A stretch of 64,000 nt of DNA. Source: CAYZJV01 sp964478945 (GTDB lineage: Bacteria > Spirochaetota > Spirochaetia > Sphaerochaetales > Sphaerochaetaceae). The DNA is taken from assembly GCA_964478945.1 (NCBI GenBank), contig CAYZJV010000007.1, positions 7,098 through 71,097 of the forward strand, given 5' to 3'. Position 1 is the stretch's first letter. Every line of letters begins with the position of its first letter. Made by a program: the position numbers and the translations under genes. The notes beneath the pieces were generated by a model. That model was not told where the DNA came from, made no database searches, and worked only from the letters and a program-made list of their open reading frames with translations. Shown here one piece after another: positions 35,478 to 43,330 of the stretch.

Positions 35478-36287
35478 TCAATCGATACCGACTGTATCAC
35501 ATGCCTGATCCACACTCCAGTGGCCATGTACCAGTCCATTGACCGCATCGAGCATCGAATCCAGATTGTCCTGTTCCCAAATATTCCTTCCCACCGCGAT
35601 CCCCCGGCCTCCCGCCTCCAGGGAATCATGGATGTCTTGGAACACCTGTCGTATCGAATCGGTCTTGGCTCCTCCCAAAATCACGATCGGAACGGGACAC
35701 CCTTCCACTACTTTGGCGAACGAATCTTGTGTTCCGGTATAATAGGTCTTCACCAGATCGGCCCCGATTTCAGCTGCCATGCGGGCAACCATTCGGATCG
35801 CCTGGGGATCGTTCGAGGCGAACTTTTCGCCCTTCATGGTTCCCTTGGCCATCGCCTCCAACATCACCGGCAGTCCCAACGAATGGCATCTGTCGATTGC
35901 CAAGGATGCTTGCTTGATGAACTTTCCTTCATATTCATGACCGAATTTCACCGTTATGGCGGCACAAGAAGCACCATAGGCTATCGCGGTTTCCGGTTCA
36001 ACAACGAGTTCCTCCTCGAACTTTCCGCCCAATACGGTGAATCCGCCGGTGAGCCTGAGCACCAAAGCCGTAAAGCGATCCCATTCCTCGACCGAGGCAT
36101 CCACAAAACCCTTCGTGGTGAGGATTCCGTCAATCTTCTTATCGACACAAGAGCGGATGATCGCTCGTGGATCGACAATCCCTTCTATGGGTCCGGCTAT
36201 CGCCGCATGGTCCATCGCAATGACCACCGACCGTCCATCCCCCTTATCGAACAGCGCATTTCTCCGTAGTGCAAGCCCAGCGTTCAT
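35478..36287 (-). CDS. DhnA-type class I aldolase (LsrF/FbaB family)
   Basis: 269-residue TIM-barrel aldolase. Visible: VVIAMDHAAIAGP near the N-terminus, the GADLVKTYYTG strand with the Schiff-base Lys180, and VPIVILGGAKTD in the phosphate-binding region. The family splits ketose-1-phosphates or acyl sugar phosphates such as phospho-AI-2. ATG 36287 overlaps the kinase stop (ATGA) and has GGAGGAG upstream. It probably cleaves the phosphorylated product of the kinase. Confidence 0.9.
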   Translation of the reverse strand: MNAGLALRRNALFDKGDGRSVVIAMDHAAIAGPIEGIVDPRAIIRSCVDKKIDGILTTKGFVDASVEEWDRFTALVLRLTGGFTVLGGKFEEELVVEPETAIAYGASCAAITVKFGHEYEGKFIKQASLAIDRCHSLGLPVMLEAMAKGTMKGEKFASNDPQAIRMVARMAAEIGADLVKTYYTGTQDSFAKVVEGCPVPIVILGGAKTDSIRQVFQDIHDSLEAGGRGIAVGRNIWEQDNLDSMLDAVNGLVHGHWSVDQACDTVGID

Positions 36288-37726
36288 TCTCCACTCCTCC
36301 ATTCATCCTTGAGATTCCTGTATGTACTTCGATACCGTTGAAAAAGATCATTATACAGATTCCGTTTCGTCATATCCGGTTCGAATCGACTTCCCATCCG
36401 CACCAAGTCCTTGGCAGCTTCACTGTAGGAACGATAATCACCCAGAGAGGTTCTTCCGATCACCATCGAACCGACCAATTCCGCATCGGCGATTTCGGGT
36501 ACCAGTACTACCCGTCCGGTCACATCCGCCTTCAGCTGGTTCAGGAACCCACTCTCCGAGGGTCCTCCGGTGACAATGAGCTCCTCCACTGTTCCATCAA
36601 GCTCCTCCATTACATCGATGACATCATGGACCGCTGTACAGACTCCCTCCGCGACGGCCCTGAGCATTTCCGCTTTTCCCGTCGACAACGAAAGCCCGGA
36701 GAACACTCCCCTTGCGTTGGGATCCCATATCGGTGAACGTTCACCTGAAAGATACGGTAGGAAAAGCAGCCCTCCCGCACCGGGTTCGGCTTGTGACATC
36801 AACTCATACATGTCCTCGAAAGGGACCGAATCCATCCCCAACAGCCCTTTGATCCAGCCTATCGCCTTCCCACTGGTTGAGATGAGACCCGAGATGTTGT
36901 GAAAAGGTTTCACAGGATGGAGATATGCCAACAATCGATCATCATCAATCGGGTGGGCGGAGCAGAGGTTGATTCCCTCGCTGGTACCCGATCGATCGCA
37001 TACCATACCCGGTTCCACCACGGCACATCCCAAAATGGAAACGAGGAAATCGGGACCAGCGGCGAAGACAGGTGTTCCTTCCTTCAATCCCAAGACTCCC
37101 GCTGCTTTGGATGTCACCTTGCCCACAAGTTCCCCCGGACGAATGAAGGGAGGGAATTTGGTCTTGTCCAACCCCACTTCAGCAAGCAGGTCATCTGTCC
37201 AATACCATCTGAGTGCATCATCGGCATGCAGGACGATGGCAGCTTCTTCAGTGAGAAGGTAGTTCAAGAATTCGAAGGAAGAGAGGAACCATCGCGTCTT
37301 GCGATAGGTATCCGCTTCGGTTCGCGACATGTGGAGCACCTGGGGAAGGATGAAGCTGGCATCAACGAATTGACCCGAAAGGGAAGATATCTCGCTACTC
37401 TCGAGTACCGCCCGCCGATCGAGCCATAAGCGGGCATTGCCGGCATCTGCATGCAGTAGCGTTCCACGCAACTCAGGCTTGCCGAATACGGGAACCACTG
37501 TAGGTCCGTTGCCACTGATCACGATCGCTCGGGCCTCATGGGCATTCGGAATCTTCCCACATATGGTCGCCAACGCTTCGGACCATTTGCGTGGATCGGT
37601 CTCCTGTGATCCATCGGTACTGGGAAGGACCGACAAGGGTACTTTGGCTATATATTGCAGCGTACCGCGTTCATCGAACAAGGCACCCTTGCAGTTGGTG
37701 GTACCGACATCTATCGAAAGGACCAT
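36284..37726 (-). CDS. FGGY-family carbohydrate kinase
   Basis: 480 residues, two-domain FGGY fold: the N-terminal ATP loop MVLSIDVGTTNCKGALFD, catalytic Asp226 in VFAAGPDF, and a C-terminal nucleotide-binding segment with LPYLSGERSP and TGGPSESGFLNQ. It phosphorylates a ketose or similar sugar; xylulokinase and LsrK are the nearest familiar relatives, but the substrate cannot be read from sequence. Its ATG directly follows the dehydrogenase stop, and its end overlaps the aldolase. Confidence 0.92.
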   Translation of the reverse strand: MVLSIDVGTTNCKGALFDERGTLQYIAKVPLSVLPSTDGSQETDPRKWSEALATICGKIPNAHEARAIVISGNGPTVVPVFGKPELRGTLLHADAGNARLWLDRRAVLESSEISSLSGQFVDASFILPQVLHMSRTEADTYRKTRWFLSSFEFLNYLLTEEAAIVLHADDALRWYWTDDLLAEVGLDKTKFPPFIRPGELVGKVTSKAAGVLGLKEGTPVFAAGPDFLVSILGCAVVEPGMVCDRSGTSEGINLCSAHPIDDDRLLAYLHPVKPFHNISGLISTSGKAIGWIKGLLGMDSVPFEDMYELMSQAEPGAGGLLFLPYLSGERSPIWDPNARGVFSGLSLSTGKAEMLRAVAEGVCTAVHDVIDVMEELDGTVEELIVTGGPSESGFLNQLKADVTGRVVLVPEIADAELVGSMVIGRTSLGDYRSYSEAAKDLVRMGSRFEPDMTKRNLYNDLFQRYRSTYRNLKDEWRSGE

Positions 37727-38752
37727 TCATTCCCCCATTCGCAACAATACCCGATAGGACGATCCCGAGAGGGCCTCCTTCACCGCATCATCCGCTTGTT
37801 CCATAGGATATATCCGACTGATAAGATCATCAACCACCACTTTCTTGTGGGCCAAGGCCTTTGTGGCGGTATGGAAATCCTTTTCACTTCTTCCTTCGGA
37901 TCCTGTGATGGTGAATTCATTGCGATGTATCGTGTTCATATCGACTGGCAAAGTAGGCTTGTCGCCATAGGAGGTATAGATGTTCAGCACCCCACCAGAG
38001 GCAAGTGCACGAACTCCAGCCTGTACCGCGCACACCGCCGGGGTGGTGATGATACAGGCATCCACTCCCCGATCGGCGGTCATCGACATGATGTGCAGAT
38101 GGAGTGCTTCCGGATCGGTTGCATCGAACACCGCGTCCGCTCCCATGGCTTTCGCGTCGGCAAGTCGGGTCGAATCGATGTCGCAGACTATCGTTCTGAT
38201 TCCCATCGCCAAAGCAACCTTGAGATGCAACAAACCCATCGTTCCCGCACCTGAGATGAAAAGGGTATCGCCAAGAGATAATTTGGTTTTCCGTATCGAA
38301 CGGATACAACAGGCCAGAGGCTCCGCGAACGCAGCCTGTTCGAGAGCGAGATCCTTCGACACCACCTGCAACTGATCGGGATTGACCGCAATATATTCGG
38401 AAAAGGCTCCGAGTACACGCTGTCCCTTCTTGAACCTGTTCTCACAGAGGTTGGAATTACCTGAGAGACATGCGGGACAGGCATGACATCTGTTTACGAG
38501 ATCAAGCACCACATGATCTCCTTCTGATACGGAAGTCATCACACGCTTTCCTACGGATACCACGACCCCACTCGCCTCATGACCAGGAACTATGGGGTAA
38601 TAGATTTTTCTTTCCCCGTCGTACAATCTCTGTTCCAGAGTGCAAATCCCACAAAAGGCGATTCTGACCAGTACTTCATGGTCCTGCAATTCGGGGATCG
38701 GTTCATCCCGCAATTCCAGATGTGTGGGTTCGGTCAAATATACGCGCTTCAT
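37727..38752 (-). CDS. Zinc-dependent alcohol (polyol) dehydrogenase
   Basis: 341-residue medium-chain dehydrogenase/reductase. Catalytic zinc ligands in GICTLEQ and GHEASG; structural zinc site C-x2-C-x2-C-x7-C in CHACPACLSGNSNLC; NAD site SGAGTMGLLHLKVA. It is related to sorbitol and threonine dehydrogenases. As first gene of the operon it probably oxidises a sugar alcohol to the ketose that the kinase then phosphorylates. A promoter and a TTAACGTTAA dyad lie upstream. Confidence 0.9.
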   Translation of the reverse strand: MKRVYLTEPTHLELRDEPIPELQDHEVLVRIAFCGICTLEQRLYDGERKIYYPIVPGHEASGVVVSVGKRVMTSVSEGDHVVLDLVNRCHACPACLSGNSNLCENRFKKGQRVLGAFSEYIAVNPDQLQVVSKDLALEQAAFAEPLACCIRSIRKTKLSLGDTLFISGAGTMGLLHLKVALAMGIRTIVCDIDSTRLADAKAMGADAVFDATDPEALHLHIMSMTADRGVDACIITTPAVCAVQAGVRALASGGVLNIYTSYGDKPTLPVDMNTIHRNEFTITGSEGRSEKDFHTATKALAHKKVVVDDLISRIYPMEQADDAVKEALSGSSYRVLLRMGE

Positions 38753-38782
38753 GAATTACCTCTTTACACTTATAGTTTACGT

Positions 38783-38792
38783 TTAACGTTAA
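38783..38792. promoter_or_regulatory. TTAACGTTAA dyad upstream of the dehydrogenase operon
   Basis: A perfect 10-bp palindrome, within an AT-rich stretch rich in GTTTAAC/GTTAA words, some 15-25 bp downstream of the -10 of the minus-strand promoter and 31 bp before the ATG. Good position for a repressor operator; the regulator is not obvious. Confidence 0.45.
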
Positions 38793-38807
38793 TTTTAACT
38801 TATTGAC

Positions 38808-38836
38808 AGTGTGGGCCCGAATTGGGATTCTGTCAA
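38808..38836 (-). promoter_or_regulatory. Promoter of the dehydrogenase/kinase/aldolase/ABC operon
   Basis: On the minus strand TTGACA (38836-38831), 17-bp spacer and CACACT (38813-38808). TTGACAG is also present on the plus strand at 38803-38809, so the region is an inverted repeat TTGACAG-N20-CTGTCAA. Confidence 0.5.
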
Positions 38837-38856
38837 GTGAAGATTTGTGGTACCAT

Positions 38857-38866
38857 GTGTATACAC
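38857..38866. promoter_or_regulatory. GTGTATACAC dyad upstream of the MerR gene
   Basis: Perfect 10-bp palindrome 19 bp before the GTG start of the MerR-family gene. A candidate self-regulatory site; no experimental support. Confidence 0.4.
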
Positions 38867-38885
38867 AACCGAAACAGGTGGCAGT

Positions 38886-39344
38886 GTGGAAGAGAAACAG
38901 TACAGGATTGGAGAGCTGGCGAGAAAGGCGGGAGTCACACCGAGAACCGTCCGCTACTATGAATCGCTCGGATTGTTGAAAACTCAAGATCGCAAGGATG
39001 GAGGCCAACGCCACTATACCGACGAGGATCTCGTGTATCTCAATCGTATCATCCAGTTGAAGAATTACGGCATGTCGCTTGATGAGATCGCTGAAATCAT
39101 CCGTCTGGGAAACGAGGATTCGACCGGGGAAAAACGCCGCTTGGAATTGTTGAAGCAATACCGGAAATTATTGAGCAAGGAAATCCAACACCTCAAGCAG
39201 ATCCAACGACTTATAGAGGACTTGAGTTGGCACGTGGAACAGTTGGAATCGGTCGATGTCAACTTCAAACAATGTCCCGGGAGTGCCTGTCCAAAGTGTG
39301 AATTCAAGGACAGGTGTGAATTCTATCGGGAAGAGAAGCTCTGA
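38886..39344 (+). CDS. MerR-family regulator with C-terminal cysteine cluster
   Basis: 152 residues: N-terminal MerR helix-turn-helix (about 5-75, YRIGELARKAGVTPRTVRYYE), a long dimerisation helix (about 88-122), and a C-terminal tail with Cys130, Cys135, Cys138 and Cys144. Such a tail could hold a metal ion or Fe-S cluster or act as a thiol switch. GTG 38886 is chosen since AGGTGG precedes it and the HTH starts there. It faces a ferredoxin gene tail to tail and is divergent from the dehydrogenase operon. Confidence 0.85.
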   Translation: MEEKQYRIGELARKAGVTPRTVRYYESLGLLKTQDRKDGGQRHYTDEDLVYLNRIIQLKNYGMSLDEIAEIIRLGNEDSTGEKRRLELLKQYRKLLSKEIQHLKQIQRLIEDLSWHVEQLESVDVNFKQCPGSACPKCEFKDRCEFYREEKL

Positions 39345-39368
39345 ACGCAACCCTTCGCTCCTTGAGGA

Positions 39369-39845
39369 TCATAAAAGATCCAACAATTTAGCTACAATAT
39401 CCTTGGGAAAATCCTTGTCATCGGAATCTTCGACAAGCTGCTTCAGAAGTGCCTTGGAATGAGTATCCTGGGGTACCAGGTGATTGGCTTCCCTTGTGGC
39501 GTCCTCGGCCAAGATCCTGTTGGAAAGAGCCAGTCCTTTCGCCAACAAGGCTTTTGGGCCACCATCTTTGGCCAATGACTCGCAGATGGCCTCCTGTTCC
39601 GCCTTGCTCTGGGCCAACAACCCGAGCGCAGCAACCACGGCTCCATCCTTTCCGGGCTTCTCGGGGTATCGGTCATATACCAGATGGATTGCATGGGATG
39701 GACAGGCATCCACACAGAGACGACAACCATCGAGACATTTGGCGAAATCTATTTGTCCGTTTTCCGTATCGGTCGCCCCTGTGGGACAGACGAACAGACA
39801 AAGACAGTCCTTGGTACATAGTTTGATGTTTCTCGCTGCATGCAT
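39369..39845 (-). CDS. Ferredoxin-like protein with two atypical [4Fe-4S] motifs
   Basis: 158 residues. Cluster 1 ligands Cys10, 14, 16, 20 (C-x3-C-x-C-x3-CP) and cluster 2 ligands Cys37, 41, 44, 48 (C-x3-C-x2-C-x3-CP); ordinary ferredoxins have C-x2-C-x2-C-x3-CP. A C-terminal helical region (65-158) of unknown role follows. ATG 39845 has GAGGAGG upstream. It is 11 bp downstream of the rubredoxin-tailed gene, and the two probably share a promoter and an electron path. Confidence 0.82.
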   Translation of the reverse strand: MHAARNIKLCTKDCLCLFVCPTGATDTENGQIDFAKCLDGCRLCVDACPSHAIHLVYDRYPEKPGKDGAVVAALGLLAQSKAEQEAICESLAKDGGPKALLAKGLALSNRILAEDATREANHLVPQDTHSKALLKQLVEDSDDKDFPKDIVAKLLDLL

Positions 39846-39856
39846 GGGACACCTCC

Positions 39857-40312
39857 TCAGGAAATCTTGACGAATCGGGATGCGGGAGCCTTGCAGATCG
39901 GACACAGTTGGGGGACATCGGATGCAACCGCAATGAATCCACAGGCTTCGCATACATACACTTGGTTGCCATCCAGAAGGGCGTCCCCTTGTGTCTCGAA
40001 TCGGGCGAGCAATGATTTGTGGATCGCGGTAACCTTCTTTCCCCAAGTGACACACCGCAAAGCACCACGATCTACCACAGCGGAGGCTTCGTTCTCCACC
40101 GCGGCATACTTCTTGGCGATATCGTCGGCGATCATTGGCGACAAATCGGAGAAGTCCTTCGATTCGAGGTGTGCAATCCTACCCATATGGTAACGTGAGA
40201 GCTGTGAGAAAAGGACAGACTCTTCGTTCTTCAATTGCTTCTCGCAGGCTTTTGCCAAGTTGCTGCATATGGCTGCCAACACACCATCGCTGTAGCTTGT
40301 GGATTGTTCCAT
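39857..40312 (-). CDS. Helical protein with C-terminal rubredoxin-like domain
   Basis: 151 residues: a helical N-terminus (1-110) and a C-terminal rubredoxin-type site with Cys121, Cys124 (CEAC), Cys137 and Cys140 (CPIC). The arrangement resembles rubrerythrin, but the N-terminus lacks the paired E-x2-H di-iron ligands, so only the rubredoxin iron site is expected. Probably an electron carrier or a thiol/ROS-response protein. ATG 40312 follows GAAGGAGG. A promoter with an overlapping dyad lies upstream. Confidence 0.8.
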   Translation of the reverse strand: MEQSTSYSDGVLAAICSNLAKACEKQLKNEESVLFSQLSRYHMGRIAHLESKDFSDLSPMIADDIAKKYAAVENEASAVVDRGALRCVTWGKKVTAIHKSLLARFETQGDALLDGNQVYVCEACGFIAVASDVPQLCPICKAPASRFVKIS

Positions 40313-40345
40313 TGCATGCCTCCTTCATATTTAAAGCTGTCTTCC

Positions 40346-40374
40346 ATGCTACCATCGCTTGGTGATGTTGTCAC
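40346..40374 (-). promoter_or_regulatory. Promoter of the rubredoxin-like/ferredoxin operon
   Basis: Minus-strand GTGACA (40374-40369), 17-bp spacer and TAGCAT (40351-40346), with TG one base before the -10. Confidence 0.6.
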
Positions 40375-40377
40375 CAA
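40359..40377. promoter_or_regulatory. Dyad between the divergent rubredoxin-like and glutaredoxin promoters
   Basis: TTGGTGATGTTGTCACCAA: perfect 7-bp arms around TGTTG. It covers the -35 and part of the spacer of the minus-strand promoter, and ends 8 bp before the -35 of the plus-strand one, so one regulator could control both. Confidence 0.55.
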
Positions 40378-40385
40378 CTCTTTTG

Positions 40386-40414
40386 TTGACCATATGATAG
40401 CTAGCGGCTATGTT
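40386..40414 (+). promoter_or_regulatory. Promoter of the glutaredoxin gene
   Basis: TTGACC (40386-40391), 17-bp spacer, TATGTT (40409-40414), about 38 bp before the ATG. Confidence 0.65.
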
Positions 40415-40451
40415 ATGCACATAAATTGAAACCAATAGAAGGAGGCCAAAC

Positions 40452-40682
40452 ATGGCTGTCACATTGTATAGCACACCGACTTGTGGATTTTGCAGGATGG
40501 CGAAGAGTTATCTTCAGAACAAGAACATTCCCTACACCGAGTACAACGTAGCTTCGAATTCCGAGAAGGCTCACGAGATGGTACGGAAATCTGGACAAAT
40601 GGGAGTTCCCGTATTGGATGTCAACGGAAAAATCATTGTGGGATTCGATCGTGCGGCGATCGATCAGGCTCTCAAGCGCTGA
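40452..40682 (+). CDS. Glutaredoxin-like protein (NrdH type)
   Basis: 76-residue thioredoxin-fold protein with redox pair Cys11/Cys14 (TCGFC), the cis-Pro segment GVPVLDV and a GFD stretch near the C-terminus. It reduces protein disulfides in the cytoplasm; length and sequence resemble NrdH and YruB-type glutaredoxins. Ribosome binding site AAGGAGGCC. Divergent from the rubredoxin-like gene. Confidence 0.92.
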   Translation: MAVTLYSTPTCGFCRMAKSYLQNKNIPYTEYNVASNSEKAHEMVRKSGQMGVPVLDVNGKIIVGFDRAAIDQALKR

Positions 40683-40707
40683 CCAATCCATGCCGATGGA
40701 CTCGGCG

Positions 40708-41676
40708 TTACAACACCCCTTCCGCAAGGATGGACTCGATCATAGGCAGTTCGTACTCAATCAAGAATTTGTCGAGTTCATCCTTGCTGATGAAGGATTC
40801 CTTCATTCCACCCGGATCCACATATGATTCCATCCAGTCGGTACTTTTCGCCACTATTTCCAACACTCCACACCAGTAATCGAGTGCATCACCACTCATG
40901 TTTTCAGGACCCATCACATAACGTGAAAAACGAAGATCCAATCCACCATATCCTCTCCCAACGAATGATTCGGCTTCCGAAAGCATGATCGCATTCGGCA
41001 CATCGGAAAATATTGCGATGATCTTTAGATTTCCCGAATGCACCTCTTCCTGTGCCTCGGATGGGTTGAGGATGCCTGCATCCAACCGACCCGACAACAA
41101 TCCCTGCACGATCGGCAAGGCACTGTCGTAATAGACGGATTGGAGATTCCCCGCTATTTCGGTATTCAACCGACTCACACAGTAACGGTCCAGGATATCG
41201 GCTGTACCGACCATAAGTCGTCTATTCGATGCAATGGACACAAAGTCTTCGACCGAATGGATCTCACTTGTGTTCGGAACCACCAATAGCACAGGATCCT
41301 CCACCATGCGAACGATCGGGACAAGTTCCAATCTGCCTGTGTCCTGGTACATCCTCAATAGGTGGGAAGTATTGGCAACACATAACACAGTATCGGGTTG
41401 GGGCCTGCTGTTGGCATATGCGACCGCGGCCAAACCCGATCCTCCCGGTTTGTTCACCACTTCTACGGACTCTTGTGGAGAAAGTACCGTCGAGAGACTG
41501 TCGGCAAGTGTCCTGGCCATGATGTCGCTTCCGCCACCTTTCGAAGCGGGAACCACGATCTCAACCCGAGAATCGATGGAGAACGCCTCTTCGTCGCTAC
41601 CCATGGCTCCCAAGGAACATGGAAAAGAGAGCATAAGACTCATGCAAAGGCCTACAATTGTTCTCACAATATCCAT
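40708..41676 (-). CDS. Orphan TctC/Bug-type solute-binding protein
   Basis: 322 residues. A signal peptide of about 25 residues (MDIVRTIVGLCMSLMLSFP) is followed by the Bug-family mature part: a VEIVVPASKGGGSDIMAR start for carboxylate binding, NKPGGSGLAAVAYA, and VGTADILDRYC in the second lobe. The family normally serves TctAB tricarboxylate permeases, but no tctA or tctB is nearby, so it may work with a distant transporter or a sensor. Start choice is uncertain: in-frame ATGs at 41700 and 41688 exist, and none has an ideal ribosome binding site. Confidence 0.78.
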   Translation of the reverse strand: MDIVRTIVGLCMSLMLSFPCSLGAMGSDEEAFSIDSRVEIVVPASKGGGSDIMARTLADSLSTVLSPQESVEVVNKPGGSGLAAVAYANSRPQPDTVLCVANTSHLLRMYQDTGRLELVPIVRMVEDPVLLVVPNTSEIHSVEDFVSIASNRRLMVGTADILDRYCVSRLNTEIAGNLQSVYYDSALPIVQGLLSGRLDAGILNPSEAQEEVHSGNLKIIAIFSDVPNAIMLSEAESFVGRGYGGLDLRFSRYVMGPENMSGDALDYWCGVLEIVAKSTDWMESYVDPGGMKESFISKDELDKFLIEYELPMIESILAEGVL

Positions 41677-41777
41677 CGATACCAGCATACTCCAAATCAT
41701 CGGAATGTCCACCACCAAAGGATATCCTCTTTTCAACTGTCGATGTTCAGGGTACCATGAATCCTAGGAGGCAACCT

Positions 41778-42311
41778 GTGGATACCATTGAGACCATGCT
41801 TACACGACGATCAGTTCGTGTCTACGATCCGAAACCGATCGAAGAATCGGTATTGCACACTGTATTGGATGTCACCCGCCATGCTCCCTCGGGCAGCAAC
41901 AGGGAGCCCACCAGGTTGGTGGTGGTGAAGGATGGCAGAAGACGTGAAGCACTATCCGAATACTGTGCCAACCAGAAGTTCATCTCCCAAGCTCCGGTGG
42001 TGATCGCAGTGGTGGGAAAGACCATCGCCTACAACCGGGGAGGCTACATGGGAGAGAATTCGACCTTGGTCGACGGTTCGATTGTGCTCGACCATTTGAC
42101 CCTGGTCGCCCGTTCCTTGGGCTTGGGAACTTGTTGGATAGGGGCCTTCGACAATGCAAAGGTAAAGGCATACCTGGAAATACCGGAAGGGTGGAATGTG
42201 GTGGGACTCACTCCTCTGGGATATCCTGCGGATCCCGGAGTTTTCAAGGAAACCGATAGAAGAATGTCGCTCGAACAATTCGTCATGGCCGAGAAATGGA
42301 GTATACCATGA
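41778..42311 (+). CDS. Nitroreductase-family flavoprotein
   Basis: 177-residue FMN enzyme of the nitroreductase fold: TRRSVRVYDPKPI at the start, APSGSNREPTRLVVV for FMN binding, and GLGTCWIGAF plus GLTPLGYP near the C-terminus. It reduces nitroaromatics, quinones or flavins with NAD(P)H. GTG 41778 is chosen because AGGAGG lies 6-8 bp upstream; an upstream ATG at 41757 lacks one. A TTTTCA-N17-TACCAT promoter candidate lies at 41730-41758. Overlaps ogt by 4 nt. Confidence 0.88.
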   Translation: MDTIETMLTRRSVRVYDPKPIEESVLHTVLDVTRHAPSGSNREPTRLVVVKDGRRREALSEYCANQKFISQAPVVIAVVGKTIAYNRGGYMGENSTLVDGSIVLDHLTLVARSLGLGTCWIGAFDNAKVKAYLEIPEGWNVVGLTPLGYPADPGVFKETDRRMSLEQFVMAEKWSIP

Positions 42312-42787
42312 AGGAGGACCTCTACAGTCTCCATACTTCCGAAGTCGGACAGTTTCTCATCGTTGAATCACAAAAAGCGATCGTGGAAGTGTTCATGGAA
42401 CCGGAAGGGAATCTGACCTACGACGGGGTACTGAGGGAAACTCCCCTCATTGACACGACCTGGCAACAATTGCAGGAATATTTTTTAGGTCAAAGGAAGG
42501 ATTTCACCATTCCACTTGCACCAAGGGGAACTCCGTTCCAGCTTTCAGTGTGGAAGGCTTTGTTGGATATCCCCTATGGCGAAACGAGAAGTTATAAGGA
42601 GATCGCGATGGCGATCGGCAATCCGAAAGCCGTCAGGGCGGTCGGCATGGCCAACCATCGCAATCCCATCTCATTCATCATCCCATGCCATCGAGTGATA
42701 GGCGCCAATGGAGCATTGGTGGGATATGGTGGCGGCATTGATCTGAAAAAGAGATTGCTCGATATGGAACGGGCGAATTCACGTTAA
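42308..42787 (+). CDS. ogt: Methylated-DNA-[protein]-cysteine S-methyltransferase
   Basis: 159 residues. It repairs O6-methylguanine by moving the methyl group to its own Cys127 in IIPCHRVIG. The DNA-recognition helix SYKEIAMAIGNPKAVRAVGMA is typical. ATG 42308 overlaps the nitroreductase stop (ATGA), with TGGAG upstream. Pairing with a nitroreductase suggests protection against nitroso or alkylating compounds. Its TAA stop shares TTAA with the convergent flavodoxin stop. Confidence 0.95.
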   Translation: MKEDLYSLHTSEVGQFLIVESQKAIVEVFMEPEGNLTYDGVLRETPLIDTTWQQLQEYFLGQRKDFTIPLAPRGTPFQLSVWKALLDIPYGETRSYKEIAMAIGNPKAVRAVGMANHRNPISFIIPCHRVIGANGALVGYGGGIDLKKRLLDMERANSR

Positions 42788-43212
42788 GATTCCCCTGAGG
42801 CAAAGCGGAACCCGAATTCACGACAGGCGTCGGACTCGGGACCCGGCTCTTCTTGGATTGCCAACCCTTCTTCGAAAAGCGAAGCACCCTTTTCTTTCAC
42901 GCGTGCTTCCCAAGATCTCATCCATTGGCCGTCACCCCATCCAAAGGAACCGAACAGAGCGACTTCCCGGCCTGCGAGATCATCCTCTATCTGTTCGAAG
43001 AATGGCAGAAACACCAAATCATCCAGCTCCTCTTGTCCCATCGCGGGACATCCGAAAGCCAGTTTATCGTAGTGCTCCAACACACTTGTGTCACACTGCT
43101 CAACCGGCAAAACATCGGCTGTCGCACCGGATTTCCTCATCCCTTCGGCCAGCAACTGTGCGATGGTTTCGGTGTTGCCTGTACTACTATAATATATTAT
43201 TGCGATTCGCAT
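42784..43212 (-). CDS. Flavodoxin
   Basis: 142-residue electron carrier with the FMN phosphate loop YYSSTGNTETIA near the N-terminus, the CPAMG segment and the FGSFGWGDGQWM FMN loop. It moves electrons at low potential, often replacing ferredoxin under iron limitation. ATG 43212 has GGAGGAG upstream. It has its own promoter, back to back with a plus-strand promoter. Confidence 0.94.
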   Translation of the reverse strand: MRIAIIYYSSTGNTETIAQLLAEGMRKSGATADVLPVEQCDTSVLEHYDKLAFGCPAMGQEELDDLVFLPFFEQIEDDLAGREVALFGSFGWGDGQWMRSWEARVKEKGASLFEEGLAIQEEPGPESDACREFGFRFASGES

Positions 43213-43250
43213 GATGAACTCCTCCATTGTCGACAATAGCCAACATCCAT

Positions 43251-43279
43251 AATGTAGGAAGAAGTTCCGATAAGGTCAA
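43251..43279 (-). promoter_or_regulatory. Promoter of the flavodoxin gene
   Basis: Minus-strand TTGACC (43279-43274), 17-bp spacer, TACATT (43256-43251). Confidence 0.7.
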
Positions 43280-43295
43280 ATTCAAGACTTTTTAA

Positions 43296-43324
43296 TTGAC
43301 CTCTGTCACAAACCACTGTATAGT
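43296..43324 (+). promoter_or_regulatory. Strong plus-strand promoter without a downstream protein gene
   Basis: TTGACC (43296-43301), 17-bp spacer, TATAGT (43319-43324). The -35 boxes of this and the flavodoxin promoter form an inverted repeat (GGTCAA / TTGACC) 16 bp apart. The next real plus-strand gene starts at 44402, beyond the oppositely oriented pirin gene. Confidence 0.65.
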
Positions 43325-43330
43325 CTAGAT

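Noticed and set aside
40708..41676. Orphan TctC as a degraded pseudogene
   Set aside because: The reading frame is intact and both lobes and the signal peptide are present.
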